The notes beneath the pieces are model-generated. The model was given only the letters and a program-made list of their open reading frames with translations. It ran no database searches and was not told where the DNA came from. 64,000 nt of DNA. Origin: Leptospira ognonensis (GTDB taxonomy: Bacteria; Spirochaetota; Leptospiria; Leptospirales; Leptospiraceae). This document shows positions 56,092 through 64,000 of this stretch, one piece after another. The DNA lies in the NCBI RefSeq assembly GCF_004770745.1, contig NZ_RQGD01000034.1, positions 124,001-188,000 of the forward strand, read 5' to 3'. Position numbers and translations under genes: made by a program. Within the stretch, counting starts at the first letter, position 1. Each line of letters begins with the position of its first letter.

Positions 56092-58557
56092 TCAAAGTAC
56101 CTTTTTACTTTTTTTTAGCGTGGATAATTTTTCTTTCGCTTGCTTAAAGTTAGGTTCTATAACTAAACATTTTTCCCAGTTTTTTTTTGCCTGGTCCAAG
56201 TCTCCCGTAAATTGATATATATTTCCGATATTGAAAAGCAGAAGGGTATTTTCTTTATCCAAGGAAAGCGCTTTTAAGTAATATTTTAAAGATTCAGAAT
56301 ATCTTTTTAGTTTAAATAGTCGATCACCAATTTGAATTGCTTCTTCTAGCTGAGCCTCTGGACTCCTTCTCGATATCTCACCAAAGAAGGACACTTCATC
56401 GTCAAAAATAGGACTTTTTTGATTTATTTTTGTCTGTAAAGATTTCGTTTTTTGGTGATTTGGTTTTATTTGATCCGCTTTCTCTAACAAAGTTTTTGCT
56501 CGATTGAAAATGCCCGATTCAATATAAATTTCAGAAAGATTGTGTAGGTTTTCTAAATGATGAGGATCTCTAAGATAGAGTCTTTCTCCGAAATCAGCAG
56601 CTTCAGGCCTCCTTTCCTCGTTTCGATACGCGAGGGAAATTTGGAAGAGCGCCTCATTTTCCATCGGAATCATATCTAATAATTGAGAATAAGATTCGAT
56701 TGCCTTTTCCCATTGTTTCGTCTCCATATAACCACTACCGAGTAAACGTAAAATGTTAGGTGTTGGTTTATGTTTTGTGACAGCTTTGTTGAGCCATATT
56801 AAAGCTTCCTTAGGTTTTCCAGAATCGAGAAGAGAAGTAACTTTCTCGAGAGTGGAATCGAGTTCACCATCTGTATCATGCCGGGATGAAAATCTTTTAT
56901 TTTGGCTTTCAGAATATACAATGCGTAGAAGCGAAATATCATCATATAAAGATCCAAACTCTTTGATTTTAGTGATGATTTTTACAGGCTCTCCCTCACC
57001 CTCCTCGACACGCCTCAAAAACAAATCACTATTTTCATTTATGATTTCATTCTTTCCGTCATAGCCAATGATGATATCATCTCGTCCATCCGATCCTGTT
57101 ATAATCTGATCTCCAGGTGACAGTTGATAGGTTTTTATGAAAAATCTATTTTCTTGACCAGGAGTACCTATTTTACATAAGTCCATAGCTGATTCGAGAA
57201 AACTTGCCTTGCCATCACGATATAATACGCTAGGAGGATGTTCGGCGTTGATATAGTAAAGCATACCTGTCTCATTTTCAATCAGTCCAATACAGACAGA
57301 AATATACATAGTACCGTCAAAAGACAAAAAGACGTTTTGGAGGTCTAAAAATCTTTCCTTTAGCCAGATCTCAGGATAAATTTGCATATTTGAATAGGTT
57401 CTTGAGCGGATGAGTCCCGCATTAAAAACGACACCTAACGCTAGCGCTCCGCCTGCACCTTGTATTGATTTTCCCATAGCGTCAGCATTTAGAAAGACCG
57501 TGTATTCTTTGTTCTGAAGTTTAATGGTATCAGTAATGCAGATGTCACCTCCGATCTGGGAATTCCAATTGCGAAACGAAAATTTCTTTTTTTGTTCTGT
57601 AATGAAATCTGTTTTAACATTTTTGGAATAATTATTATTAGAAGACAGTGGTTCAAGAAGTAGGGATGTCAGATAGTAATCTCCATCTTGAGAGATTTTC
57701 AACTCATTCACTTCCTCTAATGTTTTGTTTAATGCTTCAGTCCTCTCCAATACTTTTTGTTCAAGGTGATGTGTAAAATCCTGAATTTTTTCTCCCATGG
57801 AATTGAATGCGTTTGCTAAATGTCCGATTTCATCTCTTCCTTGGAGTAAGATACGATGACTAAAATCACCTGTTCCAAATTTTTGCGCTCCTTCGCTTAA
57901 AATTTGTAATGGATGAGATAAGGAGATGGAAATAAAAAAAGCGATACCGATGCCTATTATGAATAATATCCCCGACGAATATAAGATTGAATTTCTAAGA
58001 TCGATGATAGGTGAAAAAATTTCCTCGGAATTAAATTCGAAGACAGCGGTTCCTATTCGGATATTTTTATTTTGGTATTTAATATAAATCGGATATGCAA
58101 ATTCTAAAAGGGATTGTTTGTCTTCTAAGATTTCACGGGAAGCAAGTGAAGTGAGTGAAGAGAAATAAGCAAAAGTTTCACGACTGACCTTTGGATCCTT
58201 TTTTTGAGAATCGAGACGTGCAACGATTTCTCCATCCAAATTAATTACAAATGTATCCTTTAAGGCTCGGACATTTGATTCTTTAAGTTTTGTGATCGCG
58301 GATGTGGTCGCCTCATAAGTATCGCCAACGAGAAGTTCATCATCAGCAATCTTTGCTATATTGGTCGCTATATTTTTGCAAACTTCGTATGTTTTCTCTA
58401 TGACAATTCCTTTATTTTTGAAGTAAACGATCGTAGAGAGTGGAACGACACATAATACAACGATTCCAGACACAAGTAAGATCATCTTGGTTCGGAGTTT
58501 CGTATTTTCGAGAATGTGAAATTTATGCCGATCCATTATGGATGTCCGATCGCTCAT
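56092..58557 (-). CDS. HAMP-PP2C (SpoIIE) phosphatase with TPRs
   Basis: 821-residue membrane sensor. TM1 (about 24-45), a periplasmic sensor domain (46-190), TM2 (about 191-214), HAMP (about 212-265), a helical linker (265-290), a SpoIIE/PP2C Ser/Thr phosphatase domain (about 290-555) and five or six TPR repeats (about 580-810). Metal residues of the phosphatase appear kept: Asp338 (IGGDIC), Asp359 (NADAMGK), Asp in GSDGRDD and the Asp pair in YDDISLL, but the second Asp of the usual GGD-x-x-D is absent. It should dephosphorylate a cytoplasmic anti-sigma-antagonist-like partner upon a periplasmic signal. It lies between two TonB receptor genes in one operon. Confidence 0.88.
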   Translation of the reverse strand: MSDRTSIMDRHKFHILENTKLRTKMILLVSGIVVLCVVPLSTIVYFKNKGIVIEKTYEVCKNIATNIAKIADDELLVGDTYEATTSAITKLKESNVRALKDTFVINLDGEIVARLDSQKKDPKVSRETFAYFSSLTSLASREILEDKQSLLEFAYPIYIKYQNKNIRIGTAVFEFNSEEIFSPIIDLRNSILYSSGILFIIGIGIAFFISISLSHPLQILSEGAQKFGTGDFSHRILLQGRDEIGHLANAFNSMGEKIQDFTHHLEQKVLERTEALNKTLEEVNELKISQDGDYYLTSLLLEPLSSNNNYSKNVKTDFITEQKKKFSFRNWNSQIGGDICITDTIKLQNKEYTVFLNADAMGKSIQGAGGALALGVVFNAGLIRSRTYSNMQIYPEIWLKERFLDLQNVFLSFDGTMYISVCIGLIENETGMLYYINAEHPPSVLYRDGKASFLESAMDLCKIGTPGQENRFFIKTYQLSPGDQIITGSDGRDDIIIGYDGKNEIINENSDLFLRRVEEGEGEPVKIITKIKEFGSLYDDISLLRIVYSESQNKRFSSRHDTDGELDSTLEKVTSLLDSGKPKEALIWLNKAVTKHKPTPNILRLLGSGYMETKQWEKAIESYSQLLDMIPMENEALFQISLAYRNEERRPEAADFGERLYLRDPHHLENLHNLSEIYIESGIFNRAKTLLEKADQIKPNHQKTKSLQTKINQKSPIFDDEVSFFGEISRRSPEAQLEEAIQIGDRLFKLKRYSESLKYYLKALSLDKENTLLLFNIGNIYQFTGDLDQAKKNWEKCLVIEPNFKQAKEKLSTLKKSKKVL

Positions 58558-58605
58558 TGAATCGAAAAAAAGAACAAAGTAAAGGAAAAAAGATATTAAC
58601 GTTCT

Positions 58606-61428
58606 CTAAAATTTATAGCCAACCGTGAACCAAATATTTCGTCTCTCCAGTGGATGCTGTGTGGGATAGTATTCACCCGTTGCCACGCGAATCCCAGGAT
58701 CAAAAAATTGTTCATTGAGAACATTGTTCATTTGCAATTGCAAAAACATTCCATCCGTAAAAAAATCTTCCCATCGGATGTTGATTTTTAACATTTGATA
58801 GCCTGCCACAGATCCAGTAGGATTCGTCGCGATTGACCGTCTAACATCTATATAATTCGTTCCGGCATAGAACGAGATTTTTGGCTGAAGATAGTAAGTA
58901 ACTCCTAAAAATGCCTTATGTGGTGCAATATTTGGAATGTCACCACGACTCGGAATTTTAGTAATCCCTAAGATTTCCTTATATAGAATGGCCTCCACGT
59001 CATCTCTGTAATTTGCTCCGATTCTTCCTTCCGTAGATGGGGAAGTGGTAAGACCAATAGGTAAATCATAGTAATACCCTTTATTATAAGTATAGTTGAA
59101 ATGGAGACTTAGATTTTTTTTAACTTCCCATACGAGTTCCGACTCAATTCCAAAAATATTGGCTCGACCTACGTTTTGATTTTGAAGCCAAGTTGATTTT
59201 GGAGTGAAGTTTCCAATCGTAGAAGCATCGTTTGTTTGGACTTGTAAAATCAAATCAGATATAGAATTATAAAAAGTTTGGATCGAGGAATATAGCCCTT
59301 TTGTGAACCTGTATCCCACTCCGAATTCCACAGATGTAAGTTTCTCTGGTGTTAAACTCGCGTTTGGTTTTCTTTGCGGTGTGAGAGAAAATAATTCAAT
59401 CGCGGAAGGTTCACGAAAGGCGCGCCCCACAAGGAATTTAAAGGTTAAATCTTTTGTTGCTTGATAGATGGCACTGATTCTTGGCGTACTTGCGTAGCCA
59501 TAGGTTGTAATATAATCACGACGATAACCAGCGGTAAATGCGAGTTTGCTAAATGGTCTATATACTTGTTGTACAAACATGGCATAATTGGAATATTGAT
59601 AGCGATCACTACTACCATAGTCTTTTCCTACCACAAAGTTTTTAGCCGAGATCCCCAGAATCAAGGAAACCTTAGTCGTTGGATTCCAATTTAATCGTGA
59701 TTCACCAAAATACCCATAATCAGGGCGAGAATAGTTGTTTGCAATTGTCGTATCTGTTGGCCGATAAACAGCTCCTGGTCCCACTTGGTTTGGATAGACT
59801 TCCCCACTTGAGTTGAGAACCTCTGAGTTCCTAACAATTCCTTCTGTGTCGATGCTAAGAGTGTCATTGATCTTATGATTGTATCCGATGAGAAGCGAAT
59901 TGCTTCTGAAATCCCAGCGTGATCCTTTAAATCCTGGAAGTCCGAGGCTGCCTTGTTTCATAACATCGATTTGTTGGGTCCCATTCGGAAAGGTTCCTTG
60001 TCCTTGTAAATACTGCCAATTGACAGTTTCGAAACGTAAGCCTCCTTTTGAAAATTTAGCTGTTATGTTGTAGGTTTTTTCACCTGAAACATTATAGCCA
60101 GGGGACCAATAGTAGCCCACAGAATTTGAATCAGGATTGCACATCGTATTGCCACATAAGTCCTTCGAAAACTTGTAAAATGGATCATACTTATAATTGT
60201 AATTTGGATTTTCTTTGGTGGCTCCATTCTGCTTCGGATCGAGTCCTTGGATCCCACCCATATTTGGACCGTCAGTTTGGTAGTAGTAACCGAAGACGCT
60301 ATACTGGATAGGTGTGGCTCCCTCGGAGACTCCTCGTGCCGAGAAGCTAGCAGCTGCACCTGGATTGGCAAACTTATTTGTGCTTGTTGCTTCGTAAGAT
60401 CCGAGGGTCAGGTCTGCATGGTTCCCTGGACTTAAGGCACCGTCCTTCATGATGATATTGATAATACCGTTGAAGGCATTAGCACCGTATAGGGCAGAGG
60501 CCGGACCAGAAATAACCTCAATGCGAGCTACGTTATTGAGGGGAAATCTTACGCTTCCCGCAAGCATCGCATTCTCGTTTAGATTGTTATCTGGAATGCC
60601 ATCCACATAAATCAATGTCCGCTGCATTCCACCAACTAATCCTCGTTGGTGTATTAAGTCTGGATAGATTCCGTAATTATGTTGAAAATCAATTCCAGGA
60701 ATATCATGGAGCGCATCTGATAGAGTTCTATATCCACGCTCGGCAATTTGTTGGGCAGAGATAACGTAAATCGCTGCAGGAGCCTCCTTTCGTTTTGTTT
60801 TAGTGCGCGTCGCAGTTACAACTTCTGTATTTTCAAGGAGATTAAAAATTTCTTGAGTCTCTTTTTTGATGTCCTGCTTTTCAATCGGAAAGACAATCTC
60901 TTTGCCAAGTTCCGTTTGCACAAGATGATCATTTATATTTTCAGAGTATACTTTTGATTTTGGGTTGAGTTTGATTCTAAAGATGAGTCGATTTACAAAT
61001 TTATCGATGATGGCATCATCATCTTCAGAAAATTCCTCTTTCGGTAGTTTTAATTCCTTCCATTCTGAAAGTAGATTTGTGATACTAATCGCATCAATGA
61101 CATAACCCGTCTTGGACGAATAGATTTGTCCATAGAGATTCAACTGGCTACTCGTATCTTTTTTATAATATCCAGACACAATAATGGAATCTTCTGATTT
61201 TGCTAAATCAAGTGCGTCAGAAAGACTTTCTTTATCAGAGAGGGCAATAACTTCAAATCCGAGTCTGCTGAATTCGGTTCTGATTTTATCTTTGGTTTGA
61301 TCTGCGATGGAGGCATTTACTTTCGATTGGAAAGGTAAAAATGATAGGATATACGCTTTTTTAGCCGGTTTTCCATAGAGAGAAAAAGAAAGAGATAAAA
61401 ACAGGATTACAAGTCGTACCCAATGCAT
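58606..61428 (-). CDS. TonB-dependent receptor with N-terminal extra domain
   Basis: Outer-membrane receptor of about 940 residues. I start at the Met that opens a normal signal peptide (MHWVRLVILFLSLSFSLYG); an earlier Met would add 20 residues of poor signal-peptide type. Order: signal peptide, an extra domain of about 190 residues (LSFLPFQSKVNASI ... SGYYKKD ... LYGQIYSSKTGYVIDA), plug (about 205-340; VVTATRTKTKRKEAPAAIYV, RIEVISGPASALYGANAFNG and IINIIMKDG), then a TonB barrel ending in YKF. The plug is the classical colicin-I/BtuB type. It is the first gene of the operon with the phosphatase and substrate-binding protein. The ligand is unknown. Confidence 0.9.
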   Translation of the reverse strand: MHWVRLVILFLSLSFSLYGKPAKKAYILSFLPFQSKVNASIADQTKDKIRTEFSRLGFEVIALSDKESLSDALDLAKSEDSIIVSGYYKKDTSSQLNLYGQIYSSKTGYVIDAISITNLLSEWKELKLPKEEFSEDDDAIIDKFVNRLIFRIKLNPKSKVYSENINDHLVQTELGKEIVFPIEKQDIKKETQEIFNLLENTEVVTATRTKTKRKEAPAAIYVISAQQIAERGYRTLSDALHDIPGIDFQHNYGIYPDLIHQRGLVGGMQRTLIYVDGIPDNNLNENAMLAGSVRFPLNNVARIEVISGPASALYGANAFNGIINIIMKDGALSPGNHADLTLGSYEATSTNKFANPGAAASFSARGVSEGATPIQYSVFGYYYQTDGPNMGGIQGLDPKQNGATKENPNYNYKYDPFYKFSKDLCGNTMCNPDSNSVGYYWSPGYNVSGEKTYNITAKFSKGGLRFETVNWQYLQGQGTFPNGTQQIDVMKQGSLGLPGFKGSRWDFRSNSLLIGYNHKINDTLSIDTEGIVRNSEVLNSSGEVYPNQVGPGAVYRPTDTTIANNYSRPDYGYFGESRLNWNPTTKVSLILGISAKNFVVGKDYGSSDRYQYSNYAMFVQQVYRPFSKLAFTAGYRRDYITTYGYASTPRISAIYQATKDLTFKFLVGRAFREPSAIELFSLTPQRKPNASLTPEKLTSVEFGVGYRFTKGLYSSIQTFYNSISDLILQVQTNDASTIGNFTPKSTWLQNQNVGRANIFGIESELVWEVKKNLSLHFNYTYNKGYYYDLPIGLTTSPSTEGRIGANYRDDVEAILYKEILGITKIPSRGDIPNIAPHKAFLGVTYYLQPKISFYAGTNYIDVRRSIATNPTGSVAGYQMLKINIRWEDFFTDGMFLQLQMNNVLNEQFFDPGIRVATGEYYPTQHPLERRNIWFTVGYKF

Positions 61429-61540
61429 ATATTTGCCAGCGCCAATGCTAGCTAAATATAAAAATCCTGTCATGTAAGTTTTATACATGTAAAGGAATAG
61501 AGATCACTGTATCTAAAACGCCTGACTCAACAGGGAAAGA

Positions 61541-63322
61541 TCAATCTGTTTCAATGAGAATATAGGCAGAGAACTCGGTAACTTTTGCCCTATAACATTG
61601 CTTAAATTCTTTTAAAAATTGACGATTCAAAATATCATATTTCTGATCTTTTTTTAGCAAAAACATTTTCCCACTTTGACAAATTTCTTTCATCTCGCCG
61701 CTTTGGATCAGATCCATATATTTTTTTGCACTTCCTAATGATTCCTCTTCGAGTGCATCATTCACAAGAAAATTTGGATGGTAAACTCCCCTGACAAATA
61801 CTTTCGAATAACAAGCCCAAACCGCCTCAGGCGTGCAAGAATCCACAGGGAACAAAGGATAAATTGTGAAATCCTGATTACCGCGAGAAGTTTTGCTCTT
61901 TTCTTTTTTATTCTGAAAATACTTTGCTTCTTCGCTTAATTCTAAGTTTTCTACTCGTATGCTGAAGATATCTCTAAAATTTGATCTGGTCAAATATAAG
62001 TTGATCAGAATGGAGATGGAAAAACCAAACGAAATCAGAAGAATGAGTAGTACCATCAAAATTGATTTAGTTTTTTTGTTTTCCCAATTCGATAAAGGAA
62101 GATTTATGACGGACACAAAAATCGACATGAGCGCAAATTTATGTAAATTATCCCATTCGTTGATTTGTTTGAAAGTAAAGAGCAACGGAAATCCAAAACA
62201 AATACCGAAGGAGACAATTTTGTAGATGGATGAAATTTTAATATTTTTCCTTAAGAGTGAGATCAGTAAAAAAGAATATATAAATACTAATGGTCCGCTC
62301 AATCGAAAATATTCCAAGATCGATTCCCAAGATTTGTTAAATACGAGAATTTGAACGGGATCATATTCCGGTCCGCTCATCGTCGCACTCGGGACTACTT
62401 TAGAAAGGAGGAGCGCAAGGAGCAGGAAAAAAATATATTTTGATAGCTCAATGATCGTGTAACGCGAGAATACTACCTTCTGTTCATATAAGAGAGAAAC
62501 AACTAAGGTAACGAACAAAATCAAAAGAAATACTGAGAATACACTCGCATTTGCTGTAATCTGAAACATCACCAAACAAAATGCTATAAAAATGAAACGA
62601 AAATTTCTATTAAAAATGCCCTTCGAAAATAGAAAAACAAGCAAAACGGGTGTTATATATCCGAGAGGCCACGAATTGGATGAAAAATATTCGAGTAAAT
62701 GAATATATTCATACCATCCTTGCAATTCTCCATAATTTTGAATAAAGCCGTTTCTCGGGAAACTGCTTGCAGTTAAGAGTAAAATAGAGACGAAAAAAAT
62801 TCCCAGTCTCCCTGGATTCAAAATATTAACTGTTGTAAGAATGAGTAAATTTAAGTTAAAAACGAAGAAGAGGAAAGAAAAATAAATACCATCAACCGCG
62901 GATAAATGGAGACTTTTTGCCAGAAGGCCAGAGTATAAAATAAAGCCTTGGTGGTAGTTTGCAGGGAATTCTGGAAATCCTGTAAACGAGACAGGGAATC
63001 GTTGGTCCATGATTTGCGAAGTTAGGTGGATCAGATTCGTCGGACAGTGCCCGTCAAAGAATCCAGGATTAATCCTTCCTCCAAATATGTAGGTGAGCGC
63101 AGCACTCAAAGTAAAGACGAGAAGTGGATTTCCTGAATTCGCTGGTTTGAGTTTTTTTAAAAAACGAGAGAGTAATATTTTAGAAAAGAGAATGGAGAAG
63201 AAAAAGGCAAATATGATTTTAGTTGGAAAATCGAATCCGACTTGCGAAATTCCAATCGCGATGAATTGAAAGCACAATAGAAAAAAGTTAAAGGAAAAGA
63301 GACTTCTATATAGAATACCCAT
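61541..63322 (-). CDS. polytopic membrane protein, GT-C-like
   Basis: 593-residue integral membrane protein with about 12 TM helices and a soluble C-terminal domain of ~130 residues (from about 465). A loop near residues 65-85 (FGGRINPGFFDGHCPTNLIH) and the run PVSFTGFPEFPANYHQGFI resemble the first periplasmic loop of GT-C glycosyltransferases that use polyprenyl-linked sugars, but I see no definite catalytic Asp/Glu motif. It may be a glycosyltransferase of surface polysaccharide or glycoprotein, or a related lipid-linked sugar enzyme. It is 112 bases upstream of the TonB-receptor operon, in the same direction, and not obviously part of it. Confidence 0.55.
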   Translation of the reverse strand: MGILYRSLFSFNFFLLCFQFIAIGISQVGFDFPTKIIFAFFFSILFSKILLSRFLKKLKPANSGNPLLVFTLSAALTYIFGGRINPGFFDGHCPTNLIHLTSQIMDQRFPVSFTGFPEFPANYHQGFILYSGLLAKSLHLSAVDGIYFSFLFFVFNLNLLILTTVNILNPGRLGIFFVSILLLTASSFPRNGFIQNYGELQGWYEYIHLLEYFSSNSWPLGYITPVLLVFLFSKGIFNRNFRFIFIAFCLVMFQITANASVFSVFLLILFVTLVVSLLYEQKVVFSRYTIIELSKYIFFLLLALLLSKVVPSATMSGPEYDPVQILVFNKSWESILEYFRLSGPLVFIYSFLLISLLRKNIKISSIYKIVSFGICFGFPLLFTFKQINEWDNLHKFALMSIFVSVINLPLSNWENKKTKSILMVLLILLISFGFSISILINLYLTRSNFRDIFSIRVENLELSEEAKYFQNKKEKSKTSRGNQDFTIYPLFPVDSCTPEAVWACYSKVFVRGVYHPNFLVNDALEEESLGSAKKYMDLIQSGEMKEICQSGKMFLLKKDQKYDILNRQFLKEFKQCYRAKVTEFSAYILIETD

Positions 63323-63489
63323 AGACAGATGTCAAAATTACATATTTCCTATCCCAATGCAATCAAAGTTAAAGGATTCCGAATTGGCAAAAAAAATACT
63401 GCCTCAGAAAGGAAGGACTTACGACTCTTGCGGGAAAACAAGATCCCTAACCCTCTCCGGATTAGGGCAAACATTTTCAAAGTTATCTG

Positions 63490-64000
63490 TTAGTCGAGTC
63501 TGAATTTGTTCATTGGAAATCCTTTTGTGATTTCCAAAACTCCTGCCTTCACTTTGTTTTTCCATGTATCGTCACCAAAATGGTCAAGAAAATCGCAGAT
63601 TAAATTTGCCACCTTTTCAATTTCGGCGTCTTTAAGTCCACGGGTAGTGAGAGCTGGTGTTCCGAGTCGAATCCCGGATGCCACAGCCGGAGGGTTTTTA
63701 TCAAACGGGATCGCATTTTTATTCACAGTGATTCCGACAGCATCGAGACCATCGGCAGCATCACGGCCAGTCAGACCTTTGACGGAGACATCGAGTAACA
63801 CCAAATGGTTGTCAGTCCCACCAGAGATAACTCTGTATCCTCGCTTTTGAAAGATTTCGGCAAGGATCTTAGCATTTTTAACGACTTGTTTAATATAGGT
63901 TTTGAATTCTGGCTGTAAGGCCTCGCCAAAAGCGACGGCTTTTGCTGCTATCACGTGCATTAGGGGTCCACCTTGGATACCAGGGAACACACGCGAGTTT
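63490..64000 (-). CDS. glyA: serine hydroxymethyltransferase, partial
   Basis: The C-terminal ~170 residues of GlyA, the PLP enzyme that converts serine and THF to glycine and methylene-THF. The window edge cuts off the N-terminal ~245 residues. Visible: [20 protein letters not shown], which follows the PLP-lysine region, [30 protein letters not shown] and [14 protein letters not shown]. The reading frame runs open through position 64000; the GTG at 63990 is an internal Val, not a start. Confidence 0.95.
   Translation of the reverse strand, partial: NSRVFPGIQGGPLMHVIAAKAVAFGEALQPEFKTYIKQVVKNAKILAEIFQKRGYRVISGGTDNHLVLLDVSVKGLTGRDAADGLDAVGITVNKNAIPFDKNPPAVASGIRLGTPALTTRGLKDAEIEKVANLICDFLDHFGDDTWKNKVKAGVLEITKGFPMNKFRLD

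Noticed and set aside
63490..63990. Separate 166-residue gene starting at GTG 63990
   Set aside because: The frame continues to the window edge with SHMT sequence (NSRVFPG), so it is a truncated glyA and not a short gene.

Overview
The window looks like chromosomal DNA of a spirochaete of the genus Leptospira (or a very close relative). The DNA is AT-rich and gene-dense, and TTG/GTG starts are common. There are many spII-type lipoproteins, several class III nucleotide cyclases, and SpoIIE-type phosphatases and TonB receptors in typical leptospiral style. The genus is an inference from protein style and gene content. A free-living (saprophytic) lifestyle is a weaker guess, based on the photolyase, ammonium uptake and chemotaxis genes. 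No phage, IS element, integrase or CRISPR array was seen, so this reads as core chromosome with a few accessory-looking operons.

Layout. 1-9.3 kb: a lipoprotein, a truncated haemoglobin, an ornithine-carbamoyltransferase-like enzyme with altered active-site motifs, a PilZ protein, a dihaem cytochrome c peroxidase, pyrE, two unknown proteins and a LolCDE/MacB-like ABC exporter pair. 9.3-17.6 kb: a six-gene hydrogenase-4/complex-I-like operon. Its 'hydrogenase' subunit has lost all four Ni-Fe cysteines, and its NuoB-like subunit has lost two of four cluster cysteines. A receiver-adenylate cyclase gene follows after 5 bases. 17.6-25.6 kb: HDOD, SpoIID and RNA uracil methyltransferase genes, a 7TM cyclase, and an overlapping photolyase-ClpS-AlkD operon. 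25.6-30.6 kb: amtB-glnK behind a good sigma-54 promoter and followed by a strong terminator, a third cyclase, and a hydrolase-TetR operon behind a palindromic repeat. 30.7-36.4 kb: thrS, then infC-rpmI-rplT behind a GC-rich structured leader, then a coiled-coil protein, zapA and 5-formyl-THF cyclo-ligase. 36.5-41.6 kb: cheW-cheA-cheB-cheY, with CheA fused to a CheC-like phosphatase domain. 41.6-46.8 kb: scpA-scpB-pheA-tyrA-namZ-like and lemA. 46.8-50.4 kb: an MBOAT/SGNH acylation pair, a membrane protein and tRNA-Val(GAC). 50.4-64 kb: a compact UvrD-like helicase, a four-gene operon (TonB receptor, HAMP-PP2C-TPR phosphatase, substrate-binding-TPR protein, second TonB receptor), a large membrane protein, and the 3' part of glyA, cut by the window edge.

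The two most interesting systems are the metal-site-less hydrogenase-like complex at 9.67-16.35 kb and the TonB-receptor/phosphatase operon at 51.75-61.43 kb. In the latter, both receptors carry the same extra N-terminal periplasmic domain of about 200 residues, and the two middle proteins both end in TPR repeats. All calls come from reading the sequence. No database search was possible.
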